From: CAVYBY01 sp963766935
Lineage (GTDB): Bacteria; Actinomycetota; UBA4738; HRBIN12
Direction: 5' to 3'
DNA: 64,000 nucleotides
Assembly: GCA_963766935.1 (NCBI GenBank)
Contig: CAVYBY010000003.1
Coordinates: 186,001 to 250,000, forward strand
Of this stretch, positions 8,023 through 16,770 are shown piece by piece; within the stretch, counting starts at the first letter, position 1; every line of letters begins with the position of its first letter. The translations under genes and the position numbers were made by a program. The notes under the pieces were generated by a model. That model saw nothing but the letters and a program-made list of their open reading frames with translations, did no database searches and was not told where the DNA came from.

Positions 8023-8028
8023 TATGCT
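8023..8028 (+). promoter_or_regulatory. Possible -10 of citrate synthase
   Basis: TATGCT lies in the 116-base divergent region between the second IDH-like gene and citrate synthase. It is about 57 bases before the GTG start, which has its own ribosome-binding site. No clear -35 is present, so this is tentative. Confidence 0.35.
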
Positions 8029-8084
8029 GGGGGACAATCCTTCGGCCCCCAGCGCCCGCCGAGGCCGAAGCGAATGGAGGACGC

Positions 8085-9200
8085 GTGACGGAGAAGGGAC
8101 TCCGCGAGGTCGTCGCCGCCGACACGTCCATCTCGGACATCGACGGCGACACCGGCAAGCTCTGGTATTCGGGCTTCACGATCGAGGATCTCGCGGCGCA
8201 CTCATCCTTCGAGGAAGTCGTCTATCTGCTGCATCACACGGCCCTGCCGACGCGTGCGCAGCTGGACGAGCTGAACGAGTTTCTCGTCTCCGAGCGCGAG
8301 CTGCAGCCGTTCCTGTCCGACGTGCTTCGCGACCTGGTCCACAACACGTCTCCGATGTCGATGCTGCGAACGTCCGTCTCGGCGGCCTCGGCCTTCGACC
8401 CCGACGGATGGGACGAGTCACAGCAGGCCCAGGAACGAAAGGCGTACCGGCTCATCGCCAAGACGCCCACGTTGCTCGCCGCCTACCACCGCCTCCGCAC
8501 CGGGCAGGAGCTCGTGCCGCCGGATCCGGATCTGTCGCACGCGGCCAACTTCCTGTGGATGCTGCTCGGGACGAAGCCCAGCCCGGAGGACGCGCACACG
8601 ATGGACGTGTCGTTCCTCCTGTACGCGGATCACACGATGAACGCCTCCACGTTCACGGCGCGCATCATCGCCTCGACGCTCGCCGACATGTTCTCCGCCG
8701 TCACCGGCGCCATCGCCGCCCTCAAGGGACCCCTGCACGGAGGCGCGAACGAGGAAGCCATGAAGATGCTCGAAGAAGTGGACAAGCCGGAGAACGCGGA
8801 GGCCTACGTCCGCGACCGGCTCGAGCGGCACGAGAAGATCATGGGCTTCGGCCACGCCGTCTACCGGACCTCGGATCCGCGCGCGCGCATCTTCAAGCGG
8901 TTCTCCGAGGAGACCGGCGAGCGCCACGGAACCCGCAAGTGGTTCGAGATCGCCACCGCCATCGAGGAGACGGTTCTGGAGCAGAAGGGTCTGTATCCCA
9001 ACGTCGACTTCTACGCGGCGAGCGTCTACCACGTGCTCGGCGTGCCCACCGACCTGATGACGCCGATCTTCGCGTGCGCGCGGATGGCCGGATGGACCGC
9101 AAACGTCCGCGAGCAATATCGCGACAACAAGGTCATCCGTCCGGGCTCCAACTACGTGGGACCGCACGACCAGGTCTGGGTACCGATCGACGAGCGTTGA
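8085..9200 (+). CDS. gltA: Citrate synthase
   Basis: A 371-residue citrate synthase of the short type, condensing acetyl-CoA with oxaloacetate. The N-terminus has DIDGDTGKLWYSGFTIEDLA, the large domain LHGGANEEAM with one catalytic His, and GFGHAVYRTSDPR with the second. A catalytic Asp lies in VDFYAA, and substrate Arg residues are near the C-terminus. The short length and compact N-terminus resemble citrate/2-methylcitrate synthases, so some propionyl-CoA activity cannot be excluded. The start is GTG at 8085 with ATGGAGG six bases upstream. It is divergent from the IDH-like gene and 17 bases before the cyclase gene. Confidence 0.93.
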   Translation: MTEKGLREVVAADTSISDIDGDTGKLWYSGFTIEDLAAHSSFEEVVYLLHHTALPTRAQLDELNEFLVSERELQPFLSDVLRDLVHNTSPMSMLRTSVSAASAFDPDGWDESQQAQERKAYRLIAKTPTLLAAYHRLRTGQELVPPDPDLSHAANFLWMLLGTKPSPEDAHTMDVSFLLYADHTMNASTFTARIIASTLADMFSAVTGAIAALKGPLHGGANEEAMKMLEEVDKPENAEAYVRDRLERHEKIMGFGHAVYRTSDPRARIFKRFSEETGERHGTRKWFEIATAIEETVLEQKGLYPNVDFYAASVYHVLGVPTDLMTPIFACARMAGWTANVREQYRDNKVIRPGSNYVGPHDQVWVPIDER

Positions 9201-9217
9201 GCCGGAGACTCGCCCCG

Positions 9218-12200
9218 ATGAGCAGCTGCACCACCTGCGGCGGGGCGCTTCCCGACGGAGCCCGCTTCTGTCCGGCCTGTGGCACGCCCGTGCAGGCGCT
9301 CCCGAGGATCGAAGAGCGCCGGACCGTCACGATCCTGTTCGTCGATCTCGTCGGCTTCACCGAACGCTCCGACCAGGCCGACCCCGAGGACGTCCGCCGC
9401 ACCCTCGTTCCCTTCCACGCGGCGGTGAAGGAGGACCTCGAGCGGTTCGGCGGCACGCTCGACAAGTTCATCGGTGACGCGGTCATGGGCGTCTTCGGAG
9501 CCCCGATCGCGCACGAGGACGATCCGATCCGAGCGGTTCGCGCCGCGCTCGCGATCCTGCGCTCCATCGAGGGGCTTCAACGGACGGACCCGCAGCTGCG
9601 GGTCCGGATCGCGGTCAACACGGGCGAGGCGGTGGTGGCGTTCGGAGTCGGACCGCAGATCGGCGAGGCCGTTGCCGGCGACGTGGTCAACACGGCCTCT
9701 CGTATGCAGGCCCTTGCGCCGCACGATGCCGTGGTGGTCGGCGAGGCCACCCTGCGGGCGCTCCGAGATCAGTTCGACGTCGAGGAGCTGGCCCCCGCGA
9801 CGGTCAAGGGCAAGGTGGAACCGCTCACGGTCTGGCGAGTGGTCGCCGAACGGGCCGCCGCCGACATCGCCCCGCCGGTGCTCGTCGGCCGGGATCGCGA
9901 GCTGGCCGCGCTCGAAGCCTCGTTCGAACGAGTTCTCGCCTCCGGCTCCGTGCGATGCGTCACGATCGTCGCGGGTCCCGGGCTGGGCAAGAGCCGCCTC
10001 GTGCGCGAGCTCGAGGAGCGCCTCACCTCGAAGGCGACGGCCCTCACCGCGACCTGCCCCCCATACGGCCAGGGCGTCACGTTCGCGCCCATGGCCGAGA
10101 CGCTTCGAACCCTGGCGGGCGTCGGCATGCAAGACGCGCCGGACGTGGTGGTCGCCCATCTCGAGACGCTCGCGACTCGCGCCGAGGAGGAGCCGGGCGA
10201 GCGGCGGTGGCTCGTTTCCAGGCTCTCCTTGCTCATGGGGATCGGGACGAGCGACCACGAGGGCGCCGCTCCCGCAGGAGAGCTCGCGATGGCCTGGGTC
10301 GAGGCGCTGAAGGTTGCCACCGAGAGCGGTCCGCTCCTGCTCGTCGTCGAAGACCTCCATTGGGGCGAGCCCGCCTTCGTCGAGGTGCTCGAGGCAGCCG
10401 AGTCGCTGCTGGCCGGGACGCCGGCGCTCGTGATCGTCACCGCGCGGCCGGAGTTGGCCGACCGGCACCCGGGCTGGCTCGAAGCGCGCGACGCGGCGAT
10501 CGCGATCGAGCTGGCGCCGCTCACGTCGGCGGACACGGCTGGGCTGCTGGGCGATCTGCTCGGCCGGATCGTGGGGAGTGGCCCCACCACGGACGAGCTC
10601 GTCGAACGGATCGCGGGCAACCCCCTCTACGCCCTGGAGTTCGCTCGCATGCTCCGCGACCGGGTGCACGCGGGAACCGAGCCGACGACCCCGGAGAGCG
10701 TGCAGGCGGTGATCGCGGCACGGCTCGACGCCATCCCGCCCGATCTTCGCGGCCTGACGCTCGACGCCTCGGTGATCGGCGGCGAGCTCTGGCCCGAGGC
10801 GCTCGCCGAGCTCGGGCACCGTTCCGAGGAGGACGCCAGAGCGGACGTCGAGGACCTGGTACGACGCGGCATCCTCGAGCGCCGGCCGAGCTCGCTGCTG
10901 GGTCTGGCGGGATACCGCTTCTCCCACTCCCTCATCCGCGAGGTGGCGTACGCGCGTCTGCCACGCACCGAGCGGGCACGCCGCCACCTGGCCACCGCCG
11001 AGTGGCTCGAGAAGGTCTTCGAGGAAAGCTCCGATCCGCATCCCGAGATGGTCGCGCGTCATTTCGCCTCGGCGGCCGAGCTGGGCGCGGCCGCCGGAGT
11101 TGCCGGCGTGGCTGCCCAGGCGCGGCCGGCGGCGGTTCGGTGGCTCAAGGCCGCCGCCGAGCGCGCGAACCTCGTCGATGCGGGCGGCGCGTTTGCGTTC
11201 TACGACCGGGCGCTGCGGCTGGTTCCGGAACGAACGGCCGAGCGCATCGTGCTGCTGGAGCGCTCGGGCGTGACCGGGCGCCAGAGCGAGGCCCTCGACG
11301 GCGCGGGCGTCCTGCAGCGGTACGAGGAGACGCTGTCGATCGCGCGCGAGCTCGACGACCCCGTCCTCATCGGCGACGCGCTCACCCGCATGGGATCGCA
11401 GCTGGGAGCGACCGGCGAGCCGGCTCGATCCCGCGAAGCGCTCGACGAGGCCATCCGGGTGCTCGGCGCGCTCCCCCCCGGACGCGCGCTCGGGCGCGCC
11501 TATGCCTACCGGGCCGAGGAGGAGCTCTTCGCCGGACACACGCAGGAGGCCCGGCGCCTGGCCGACCTCGCCCTCACCCTGCTGGGCGACGAGGACGAGT
11601 ACGTGACGATCATGTCGCTGCACATCCGCGGCGATGCGCGCTGCTCGATGGGCGACGAAGCGGGGCTCGAGGACCTTTGGGAGGCGCTGCGCATCGCGCT
11701 GGCGAGCGACCACGCGAGCGCGATCACGATCTCGCACAACTACCTGGGTCCATGGCTCCTCGTCATGGAAGGCCCGGGCCGGGCGATGGCCGAGTTCGAA
11801 GCCGGGTTGGAGGTGGCGGACCGCCGGGGGCTCTCCGCTCACGTGCACTGGTCGAAGTCCGGGCTGGCCGAGACGAAGTTCGAGGCCGGCCAGTGGGACG
11901 AGGCGCTCGCGCTCGCCGACGAGATGATCGCCGCCGGAGACCGGATGGACCCGGCCGTCCTCGTGAAGGCGCACGTCATACACGCGCGGATCGCCGTTGG
12001 GCGCGGGCGTCCCGACGACGCGATCGACCCCGGGGTGCTGCTGGATCTCGCCCGAAAGCTCGAGGAGCCGCAGGCCGTCGGTCCGGCGCTGTCGGTCGCG
12101 GCTCAGGTCGCGGTTGCGGCCGGACGTCCGCTCGAGGCCCTTCCCCACGTCGAGGAGTTCGAGCGCGTCACGCGCGACGTCTCACCCGAGTACCGCGCCC

Positions 12201-12565
12201 TCGAGCTCGGCGACGTGGTGTGGTGCGCCGTCGCCGCCGGCAACCTCGACCTCGCCGACGTGCTGGTCGCCGGCAGCACGTGCCGGGCGAGGCGCGAGGT
12301 GCTCCAGCTCCGGAAGGCCACGGCGGCGATCGCCGAGGCGCGGGGCGAGGACGCCGTCCTCGCCTACGGCGAGCTGGCCGAGGGCTGGCGCGGGTACGGC
12401 AATCCCCACGAGGAGGCGCTCGCGCTCGCCGGCCGGGTCCGGTGCCTGGTGACGGCGGGGCGGGCGGGCGAGGGCGCGGCGGATCTCCGGCGCGCCGCCG
12501 ATCTGCTCGCTTCGCTGGGGGCGCCGGCGGACGACCCGGCGGTCAGCGGCCCACCGGCTGGCTGA
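9218..12565 (+). CDS. Adenylate cyclase fused to ATPase and TPR-like region
   Basis: A 1115-residue multidomain signalling protein. Residues 4-21 form a zinc ribbon (Cys4, Cys7, Cys18, Cys21). About 35-210 is a class III cyclase with metal aspartates Asp43 (LFVDLVGFTERS) and Asp87 (DKFIGDAVMG). Lys83, and Asp155 in GDVVNTASRM, suggest ATP rather than GTP. A STAND/AAA-type ATPase follows, with Walker A GPGLGKSR at 253-260 and a Walker B-like LLLVVEDLHWGE. The last 500 or so residues are helical, TPR-like repeats. Such fusions are numerous in actinobacteria and are thought to couple an unknown signal to cAMP. It starts 17 bases after citrate synthase with a GGAG site. Its 3' end overlaps the convergent VOC gene by 23 bases. 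Confidence 0.88.
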   Translation: MSSCTTCGGALPDGARFCPACGTPVQALPRIEERRTVTILFVDLVGFTERSDQADPEDVRRTLVPFHAAVKEDLERFGGTLDKFIGDAVMGVFGAPIAHEDDPIRAVRAALAILRSIEGLQRTDPQLRVRIAVNTGEAVVAFGVGPQIGEAVAGDVVNTASRMQALAPHDAVVVGEATLRALRDQFDVEELAPATVKGKVEPLTVWRVVAERAAADIAPPVLVGRDRELAALEASFERVLASGSVRCVTIVAGPGLGKSRLVRELEERLTSKATALTATCPPYGQGVTFAPMAETLRTLAGVGMQDAPDVVVAHLETLATRAEEEPGERRWLVSRLSLLMGIGTSDHEGAAPAGELAMAWVEALKVATESGPLLLVVEDLHWGEPAFVEVLEAAESLLAGTPALVIVTARPELADRHPGWLEARDAAIAIELAPLTSADTAGLLGDLLGRIVGSGPTTDELVERIAGNPLYALEFARMLRDRVHAGTEPTTPESVQAVIAARLDAIPPDLRGLTLDASVIGGELWPEALAELGHRSEEDARADVEDLVRRGILERRPSSLLGLAGYRFSHSLIREVAYARLPRTERARRHLATAEWLEKVFEESSDPHPEMVARHFASAAELGAAAGVAGVAAQARPAAVRWLKAAAERANLVDAGGAFAFYDRALRLVPERTAERIVLLERSGVTGRQSEALDGAGVLQRYEETLSIARELDDPVLIGDALTRMGSQLGATGEPARSREALDEAIRVLGALPPGRALGRAYAYRAEEELFAGHTQEARRLADLALTLLGDEDEYVTIMSLHIRGDARCSMGDEAGLEDLWEALRIALASDHASAITISHNYLGPWLLVMEGPGRAMAEFEAGLEVADRRGLSAHVHWSKSGLAETKFEAGQWDEALALADEMIAAGDRMDPAVLVKAHVIHARIAVGRGRPDDAIDPGVLLDLARKLEEPQAVGPALSVAAQVAVAAGRPLEALPHVEEFERVTRDVSPEYRALELGDVVWCAVAAGNLDLADVLVAGSTCRARREVLQLRKATAAIAEARGEDAVLAYGELAEGWRGYGNPHEEALALAGRVRCLVTAGRAGEGAADLRRAADLLASLGAPADDPAVSGPPAG

Positions 12566-12956
12566 TCTCGAAGAGGTGCCCGTCGGGATCCCTGAAGAAC
12601 GCGCGGATCTCCCACTCGTAGGTGACCGGTGGTGTCAGGAACGTCGCGCCGCGCTCGCGCAGGGTCTCGTAGGCCGCGTGACAGTCCGGGACGCCGAACA
12701 CGATCTGGGCGCTGACGCGATCGGGCTGCTCCGGCGCGACGAAGGTGACGGTCGGCTTGTCGGGCGTCGGATCGCCGCCCGTCACGAGCAGGAGCCAGGC
12801 CTCTCCCAGACGCAGGACGCTCGACGTCCCGCCGTAGGACCGGTGAAGCTCGGCGCCCAGGACCCGGACGTACCAGTCCGCGGAACGATCGACGTCGGAG
12901 ACGACGAGCAGCCTGGTCACCGAGAGGTCGGCCGTGGGGAACGCGCCCACGGGCAA
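12543..12956 (-). CDS. VOC / glyoxalase-like small protein
   Basis: A protein of about 137 residues with one VOC-type beta-alpha-beta-beta-beta repeat pair. It opens SVTRLLVVSDVDRSADWYVRVLG and ends with FFRDPDGHLFEISQPVG, where the metal-binding Glu usually lies. The substrate is unknown; these proteins range from glyoxalases to resistance proteins. The start is uncertain: TTG at 12956, GTG at 12950 and GTG at 12920 are all in frame, and the last gives the most family-like N-terminus. It lies one or a few bases after metF on the same strand, so it is probably the last gene of a folD-metF unit. Confidence 0.7.
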   Translation of the reverse strand: MPVGAFPTADLSVTRLLVVSDVDRSADWYVRVLGAELHRSYGGTSSVLRLGEAWLLLVTGGDPTPDKPTVTFVAPEQPDRVSAQIVFGVPDCHAAYETLRERGATFLTPPVTYEWEIRAFFRDPDGHLFEISQPVGR

Positions 12957-12957
12957 C

Positions 12958-13899
12958 CTAACCGCGGGGCCCGTCGAAGGCGCCCGTCGGACGCGGGAAG
13001 AGACCGGCCCTCTCGACCAGATCCCGGACGACCTCGTCGCGGGCGATCCCGGTCAGATGGACGCCGGCGACGCCGGGGATCGCCCGGACGCCCGCCACGA
13101 CCCCGGCCGCCAGATCCAGCCCGACGGCCGCCGCGTCCGGACCGGCCTTCTCGAGCGCTGCGAGAAACGCCGGCGGCACGTGGACCCCGGGCAGCTTGTC
13201 CATGAACCGGGCCGCGCCCGGGCTCTGCAGGGGGGCGACACCGACGAGCACCGGCGCCCGCTCGAGGAAGCCCAGCGGCCGGACGACATCGGCCCACGCG
13301 GCGAGCGCCTCGACGTCGAATGCGATCTGAGTCCACACGACGTCCGCGCCGGCGTCGAGCTTCTGCTCCAACCGCGCCGGGTCGTAGGGGTCGGCCAGCG
13401 GCACGTCGGCCACACCGATCAGATAGGTGGGCGGCGCCGCGATCTCGGAACCGGCGAGGGTGCGTCCCTCGTCTCGCAACCGCCTCGCGAGACGGACCAT
13501 GTCGAGCACCGAGAGATCCCCGGCCGGCGCGGCATCGGGATGGTCCCCCACCGCCATGGGGTCCCCGGAAAGGCACATCACGTTTCGGGCGCCGAGCGCC
13601 CACGCGCCGAGCAGATCGGCGGTGATCGCCAGCCGGTTGCGGTCCCGCGCCGTGAGCTGCAACGTCGGCTCGAGCCCGGCCTCGGCGACGAAGCTCACCC
13701 CGGCCAGCGGCGACATGTGCGCGCTGGCCGTCGGGTTGTCGGTGACGTTCACCGCGTCCACGTACCCGACGAGCCCCCGGGCGTGCGCGATCACCGATGC
13801 GGGATCCCCGGAGCGGGGTGGGACCACCTCGCCGGTCACGGCAAAGCTGCCCGACCGCAGGATCCCGGCGAGGCGGCCGCCGGGGGATGCGGCGCTCAC
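12958..13899 (-). CDS. metF: Methylenetetrahydrofolate reductase family protein
   Basis: A 313-residue TIM-barrel flavoprotein-type reductase that would reduce 5,10-methylene-THF to 5-methyl-THF for methionine synthesis. It has the family glutamate in VTGEVVPPRSGD, the AVNVTDNP motif, the THF-side pattern LQLTARDRNR and the NVMCLSGDPMAVGDHP region that contacts the flavin. It is shorter and more divergent than E. coli MetF, like the actinobacterial and acetogen MetF-like proteins, so the electron donor is uncertain. GTG at 13899 overlaps the folD stop in a GTGA. Coupling to folD supports one-carbon metabolism. Confidence 0.82.
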   Translation of the reverse strand: MSAASPGGRLAGILRSGSFAVTGEVVPPRSGDPASVIAHARGLVGYVDAVNVTDNPTASAHMSPLAGVSFVAEAGLEPTLQLTARDRNRLAITADLLGAWALGARNVMCLSGDPMAVGDHPDAAPAGDLSVLDMVRLARRLRDEGRTLAGSEIAAPPTYLIGVADVPLADPYDPARLEQKLDAGADVVWTQIAFDVEALAAWADVVRPLGFLERAPVLVGVAPLQSPGAARFMDKLPGVHVPPAFLAALEKAGPDAAAVGLDLAAGVVAGVRAIPGVAGVHLTGIARDEVVRDLVERAGLFPRPTGAFDGPRG

Positions 13900-14762
13900 C
13901 GCGAGAACGCCTGAATCTCCGCCGCGGAGACCGTGTTGGCGAGCAGCATCGCGACCGTCATGGGGCCGACCCCGCCGGGGACGGGCGAGATCCAGCCCGC
14001 GACCTCCTTGGCCTCCTCGAAGCGGACGTCGCCGACGAGCCCGTTGGGCGTGCGGTGGACACCGACGTCGACGACGACCGACCCCGGCTTCACCATGTCC
14101 CCGGTGATCATCTCGGGCATGCCGGCCGCCGCAACGAGGATGTCGGCGCTTCTCGTGTGCGAGGCGAGGTCGCGCGTCTTGATGTGCGTGGAGGTGACGG
14201 TGGCGTTCCCGCGGATGGAGTCCTGCGCCAGCATGATCGAGAGCGGGGTGCCCACCAGCTCGCCGAAACCGACGACGACGACGTGCTGGCCCTCGAGCGA
14301 GATGCCGGATCGAAGGAGCATCTCGACGATCCCGTACGGCGTCGGGGGACGAAACGTCGGCTCACCGCGAACCATCATGCCGACGTTCCACGGGTTCTGG
14401 CCGTCCACGTCCTTCTCCGGCGCGATCGTCTGCTGGACCACCAGCTCGCGGAGATGGTGCGGCAGGGGCACCTGGACGATCAGGCCGTGCAGGTCCGGAT
14501 CGCGGTTCAGGCGGCGGATCGTGGCGAGGATCTCGGGCTCGGTCACGAATCCGGGAAGGTCCACCTGCTCCGATCGGATGCCGACGTCGGCGCACGCCTT
14601 GTGCTTGGCGTCCACGTAGAGGCGGGAGGCCTGGTCGTCGCCGACGAGCACGGCCGCCAGACCGGGAGTAACCCCTCGAGCGGCCAACACGGCCACTCGC
14701 TCGGCCACCTCTGCCCGAATCTGTGCGGCCATCGTCTTGCCGTCGAGGATGCGGGCCGTCAC
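13896..14762 (-). CDS. folD: Bifunctional methylene-THF dehydrogenase / cyclohydrolase
   Basis: A 288-residue FolD that interconverts 5,10-methylene-THF and 10-formyl-THF, feeding PurN/PurH and MetF nearby. It shows the catalytic Lys region YVDAKHKACADVGI, the QVPLPHHL substrate motif, KDVDGQNPWN (usually KDVDGFHP), the Rossmann VVVVGFGELVGTPLS and PVPGGVGPMTVAMLL near the end. In VVVVGFGELVGTP, Phe and Glu take the places of the Arg and Ser commonly seen in NADP-dependent FolD (GRSxxVGxP), a change that may alter cofactor preference. The start is GTG at 14762 with no SD but a -10-like hexamer just upstream. It diverges from a VOC gene. Confidence 0.93.
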   Translation of the reverse strand: MTARILDGKTMAAQIRAEVAERVAVLAARGVTPGLAAVLVGDDQASRLYVDAKHKACADVGIRSEQVDLPGFVTEPEILATIRRLNRDPDLHGLIVQVPLPHHLRELVVQQTIAPEKDVDGQNPWNVGMMVRGEPTFRPPTPYGIVEMLLRSGISLEGQHVVVVGFGELVGTPLSIMLAQDSIRGNATVTSTHIKTRDLASHTRSADILVAAAGMPEMITGDMVKPGSVVVDVGVHRTPNGLVGDVRFEEAKEVAGWISPVPGGVGPMTVAMLLANTVSAAEIQAFSR

Positions 14763-14770
14763 GGCCTGCA

Positions 14771-14776
14771 ATCCTA
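14771..14776 (-). promoter_or_regulatory. -10-like hexamer, probable leaderless start of folD
   Basis: TAGGAT on the minus strand ends eight bases before the folD GTG, which has no ribosome-binding site. It sits in a 51-base divergent region shared with the VOC gene at 14814. Confidence 0.5.
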
Positions 14777-14813
14777 TCGGCGGGCCCGAGCGAGCGACCA
14801 GAAGGGAGAGCTC

Positions 14814-15209
14814 ATGACGAGCAGGTTCGAGGATCTCGTGGTGGATTGCCGGGATCCGGAGGTCCTTGCGGACTTCTGGTGCGCGGTCCTGGGGTACCGG
14901 CGGATGGACCCCGAGCCCGGCGACGAGGTCGAGATCGCCGCCGCGCCGCCCTCGGCCGACGCCCTGCGCGCCGCGCCGGTCCCGCCGGCGATCCTGTTCA
15001 TCCGCGTCCCGGAGGACAAGGCGGTCAAGAACCGGCTTCACGTGGACGTGACGCCGATCGACGCGTCGCAGGCCGAGGAGGTCGAGCGGCTGCTCGCCCT
15101 CGGGGCGCGCCACGCCGACGTCGGCCAGGGACCCGACGTGAGGTGGGTCGTCATGGCCGACCCGGAGGGAAACGAGTTCTGCGTGCTGCGCAGCCTGGCG
15201 CCGGACTGA
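14814..15209 (+). CDS. VOC family protein (Glyoxalase_6-like)
   Basis: A 131-residue protein beginning MTSRFEDLVVDCRDPEVLADFW and containing AVLGYRR, RLHVDVTPIDASQAEEVERL and a C-terminal MADPEGNEFCVLR. This is the layout of the small Glyoxalase_6-like VOC proteins. The substrate is unknown. ATG at 14814 has AGAAGGGAG eight bases upstream. It is a single gene between divergent folD and convergent purH, so it has no informative operon partner. Confidence 0.78.
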   Translation: MTSRFEDLVVDCRDPEVLADFWCAVLGYRRMDPEPGDEVEIAAAPPSADALRAAPVPPAILFIRVPEDKAVKNRLHVDVTPIDASQAEEVERLLALGARHADVGQGPDVRWVVMADPEGNEFCVLRSLAPD

Positions 15210-15228
15210 GGCCGAACAACGAGACGGG

Positions 15229-16770
15229 CTAGTGGCGAAAGTGCCGCCGGCCGGTGAGGACGACGGCCATCCCCCGGGCTTCGGCCGCGGCCAGCACGGC
15301 CTCGTCGCCCTTGGAGCCGCCGGGGTGCACGACCGCGGCGGCGCCGGCATCGCCCGCCACCTCGAGGGCGTCCGGGAACGGGAAGAAGGCGTCGCTCGCA
15401 AGCGACGCTCCCTTGGCCCGGTCGCCGGCCTTTCTCATCGCGATCCACGAGGCGTCGACGCGCGACATCTGGCCGGCGCCGATCCCCACCGTCGCCCCGT
15501 CGCGCACGAGCACGATCGCGTTGGACTTCACGCGCCAGGCGACCGTCCAGGCGATGAGGAGATCCCTCCACTCGCCCTCGGTCGGATCCCGGCGGGACAC
15601 GACCTCCCAGTCGGCGGGCACCTCCGTGACGGTGTCGCGCTCCTGCACGAGCGCACCGGCGGAGAGCGTGCGGATGTCGAGCCCGCCGGCGCCGGGCGCC
15701 ACGGCGTGCACGACGCGCAGGTTCGGGCGCTCGCCGAACGCGGCAAGGGCATCCTGCGTGAACGACGGGGCGATCACCACTTCCGTGAACACCCCGCGCA
15801 TCGCTTCGGCGGCCGCCGCGTCGCACGGACCGTTGAACGCCACGATGCCGCCGAAGGACGAGACCGGATCGCAGTCGAACGCCGCCCGGTAGGAGCCGGC
15901 GGGGTCGCCCTTGGTCGCCACGCCGCAGGGATTGTTGTGCTTGACGATGACGCAGGCGCCCTCGGGCAGCGCGCGCGTCAGCTCGAACGCGGCGTCGGCG
16001 TCCAGCCAGTTGTTGAACGACATCTCCTTGCCCTGCAGGACCCTCGCGCCGCCGACCGGATCGCCACCCGATACCTCTCGATACAGGGCACCGCGCTGGT
16101 GCGGGTTCTCGCCGTAGCGCAGGTCCGTCACCTTCTCGAGCGCGAGCCCGACGAACCCCGGCAGCCCGGACCCGGCGCGCCCGGACGAGAACCAGCCCGC
16201 GACCGCCGCGTCGTAGGCGGCGGTGTGGGCGAACGCCGCTGCCGCCAGATCGCGGCGCGTCTCGAACGAGAGGCCGCCGCTCCCCCGCAGCTCCTCGAGG
16301 ATCGCGCCGTATCGAGCCGGCTCGACGACCACGGCCACGGACGCGTGGTTCTTCGCGGCGGCCCGCACCATCGCCGGGCCCCCGATGTCGATCTGCTCGA
16401 TCACCTCGTCGGGGGGGGCACCGGCGGCGACCGTCTCGCGAAACGGGTACAGGTTGACGACCAGCAGATCGAACGGTTCGATCCCCTGCTCCTGCAGCTG
16501 CCGCACGTGGTCGGGCTTGCGCCGGTCCGCGAGCAGCCCCGCGTGGATCTTCGGGTGCAGCGTCTTGACCCGGCCGTCGAGCATCTCGGGGAACCCGGTG
16601 ACGGCCTCGACCGGAGTCACCTCCACACCCGCATCGCGAAGCGTGGCGGCCGTCCCGCCGCTCGAGACGAGCTCGACGCCGAGCGTCCGCAGCTCGCGGG
16701 CCAGCTCGACGATCCCGGTCTTGTCGTACACGGCGATCAGCGCCCGGCGCACCTGCCCGTCCTGGCTCAC
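15229..16770 (-). CDS. purH: Bifunctional AICAR formyltransferase / IMP cyclohydrolase
   Basis: A 513-residue PurH that carries out the last two steps of IMP synthesis. The N-terminal cyclohydrolase part (1 to about 190) has ALIAVYDKTGI, SSGGTA, GRVKTLHPKIHAGLL and NLYPF. The formyltransferase part has LRYGENPHQ, the catalytic KHNNPCG, SFGGIVAFN and the C-terminal SDAFFPFPD and GGSKGD. GTG at 16770 overlaps the purN stop in a GTGA. The pair consumes 10-formyl-THF made by FolD. The unit converges on the VOC gene with a 19-base gap. Confidence 0.97.
   Translation of the reverse strand: MSQDGQVRRALIAVYDKTGIVELARELRTLGVELVSSGGTAATLRDAGVEVTPVEAVTGFPEMLDGRVKTLHPKIHAGLLADRRKPDHVRQLQEQGIEPFDLLVVNLYPFRETVAAGAPPDEVIEQIDIGGPAMVRAAAKNHASVAVVVEPARYGAILEELRGSGGLSFETRRDLAAAAFAHTAAYDAAVAGWFSSGRAGSGLPGFVGLALEKVTDLRYGENPHQRGALYREVSGGDPVGGARVLQGKEMSFNNWLDADAAFELTRALPEGACVIVKHNNPCGVATKGDPAGSYRAAFDCDPVSSFGGIVAFNGPCDAAAAEAMRGVFTEVVIAPSFTQDALAAFGERPNLRVVHAVAPGAGGLDIRTLSAGALVQERDTVTEVPADWEVVSRRDPTEGEWRDLLIAWTVAWRVKSNAIVLVRDGATVGIGAGQMSRVDASWIAMRKAGDRAKGASLASDAFFPFPDALEVAGDAGAAAVVHPGGSKGDEAVLAAAEARGMAVVLTGRRHFRH

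Noticed and set aside
7694..9217. Open frame that would extend the cyclase protein upstream to 1623 residues
   Set aside because: It runs through citrate synthase in another frame; the zinc ribbon begins exactly at ATG 9218, which has an SD site.
9152..12148. 998-residue open frame antisense to the cyclase gene
   Set aside because: High-GC shadow frame with Arg/Gly/His-rich sequence and no domain; the plus-strand frame has clear motifs.
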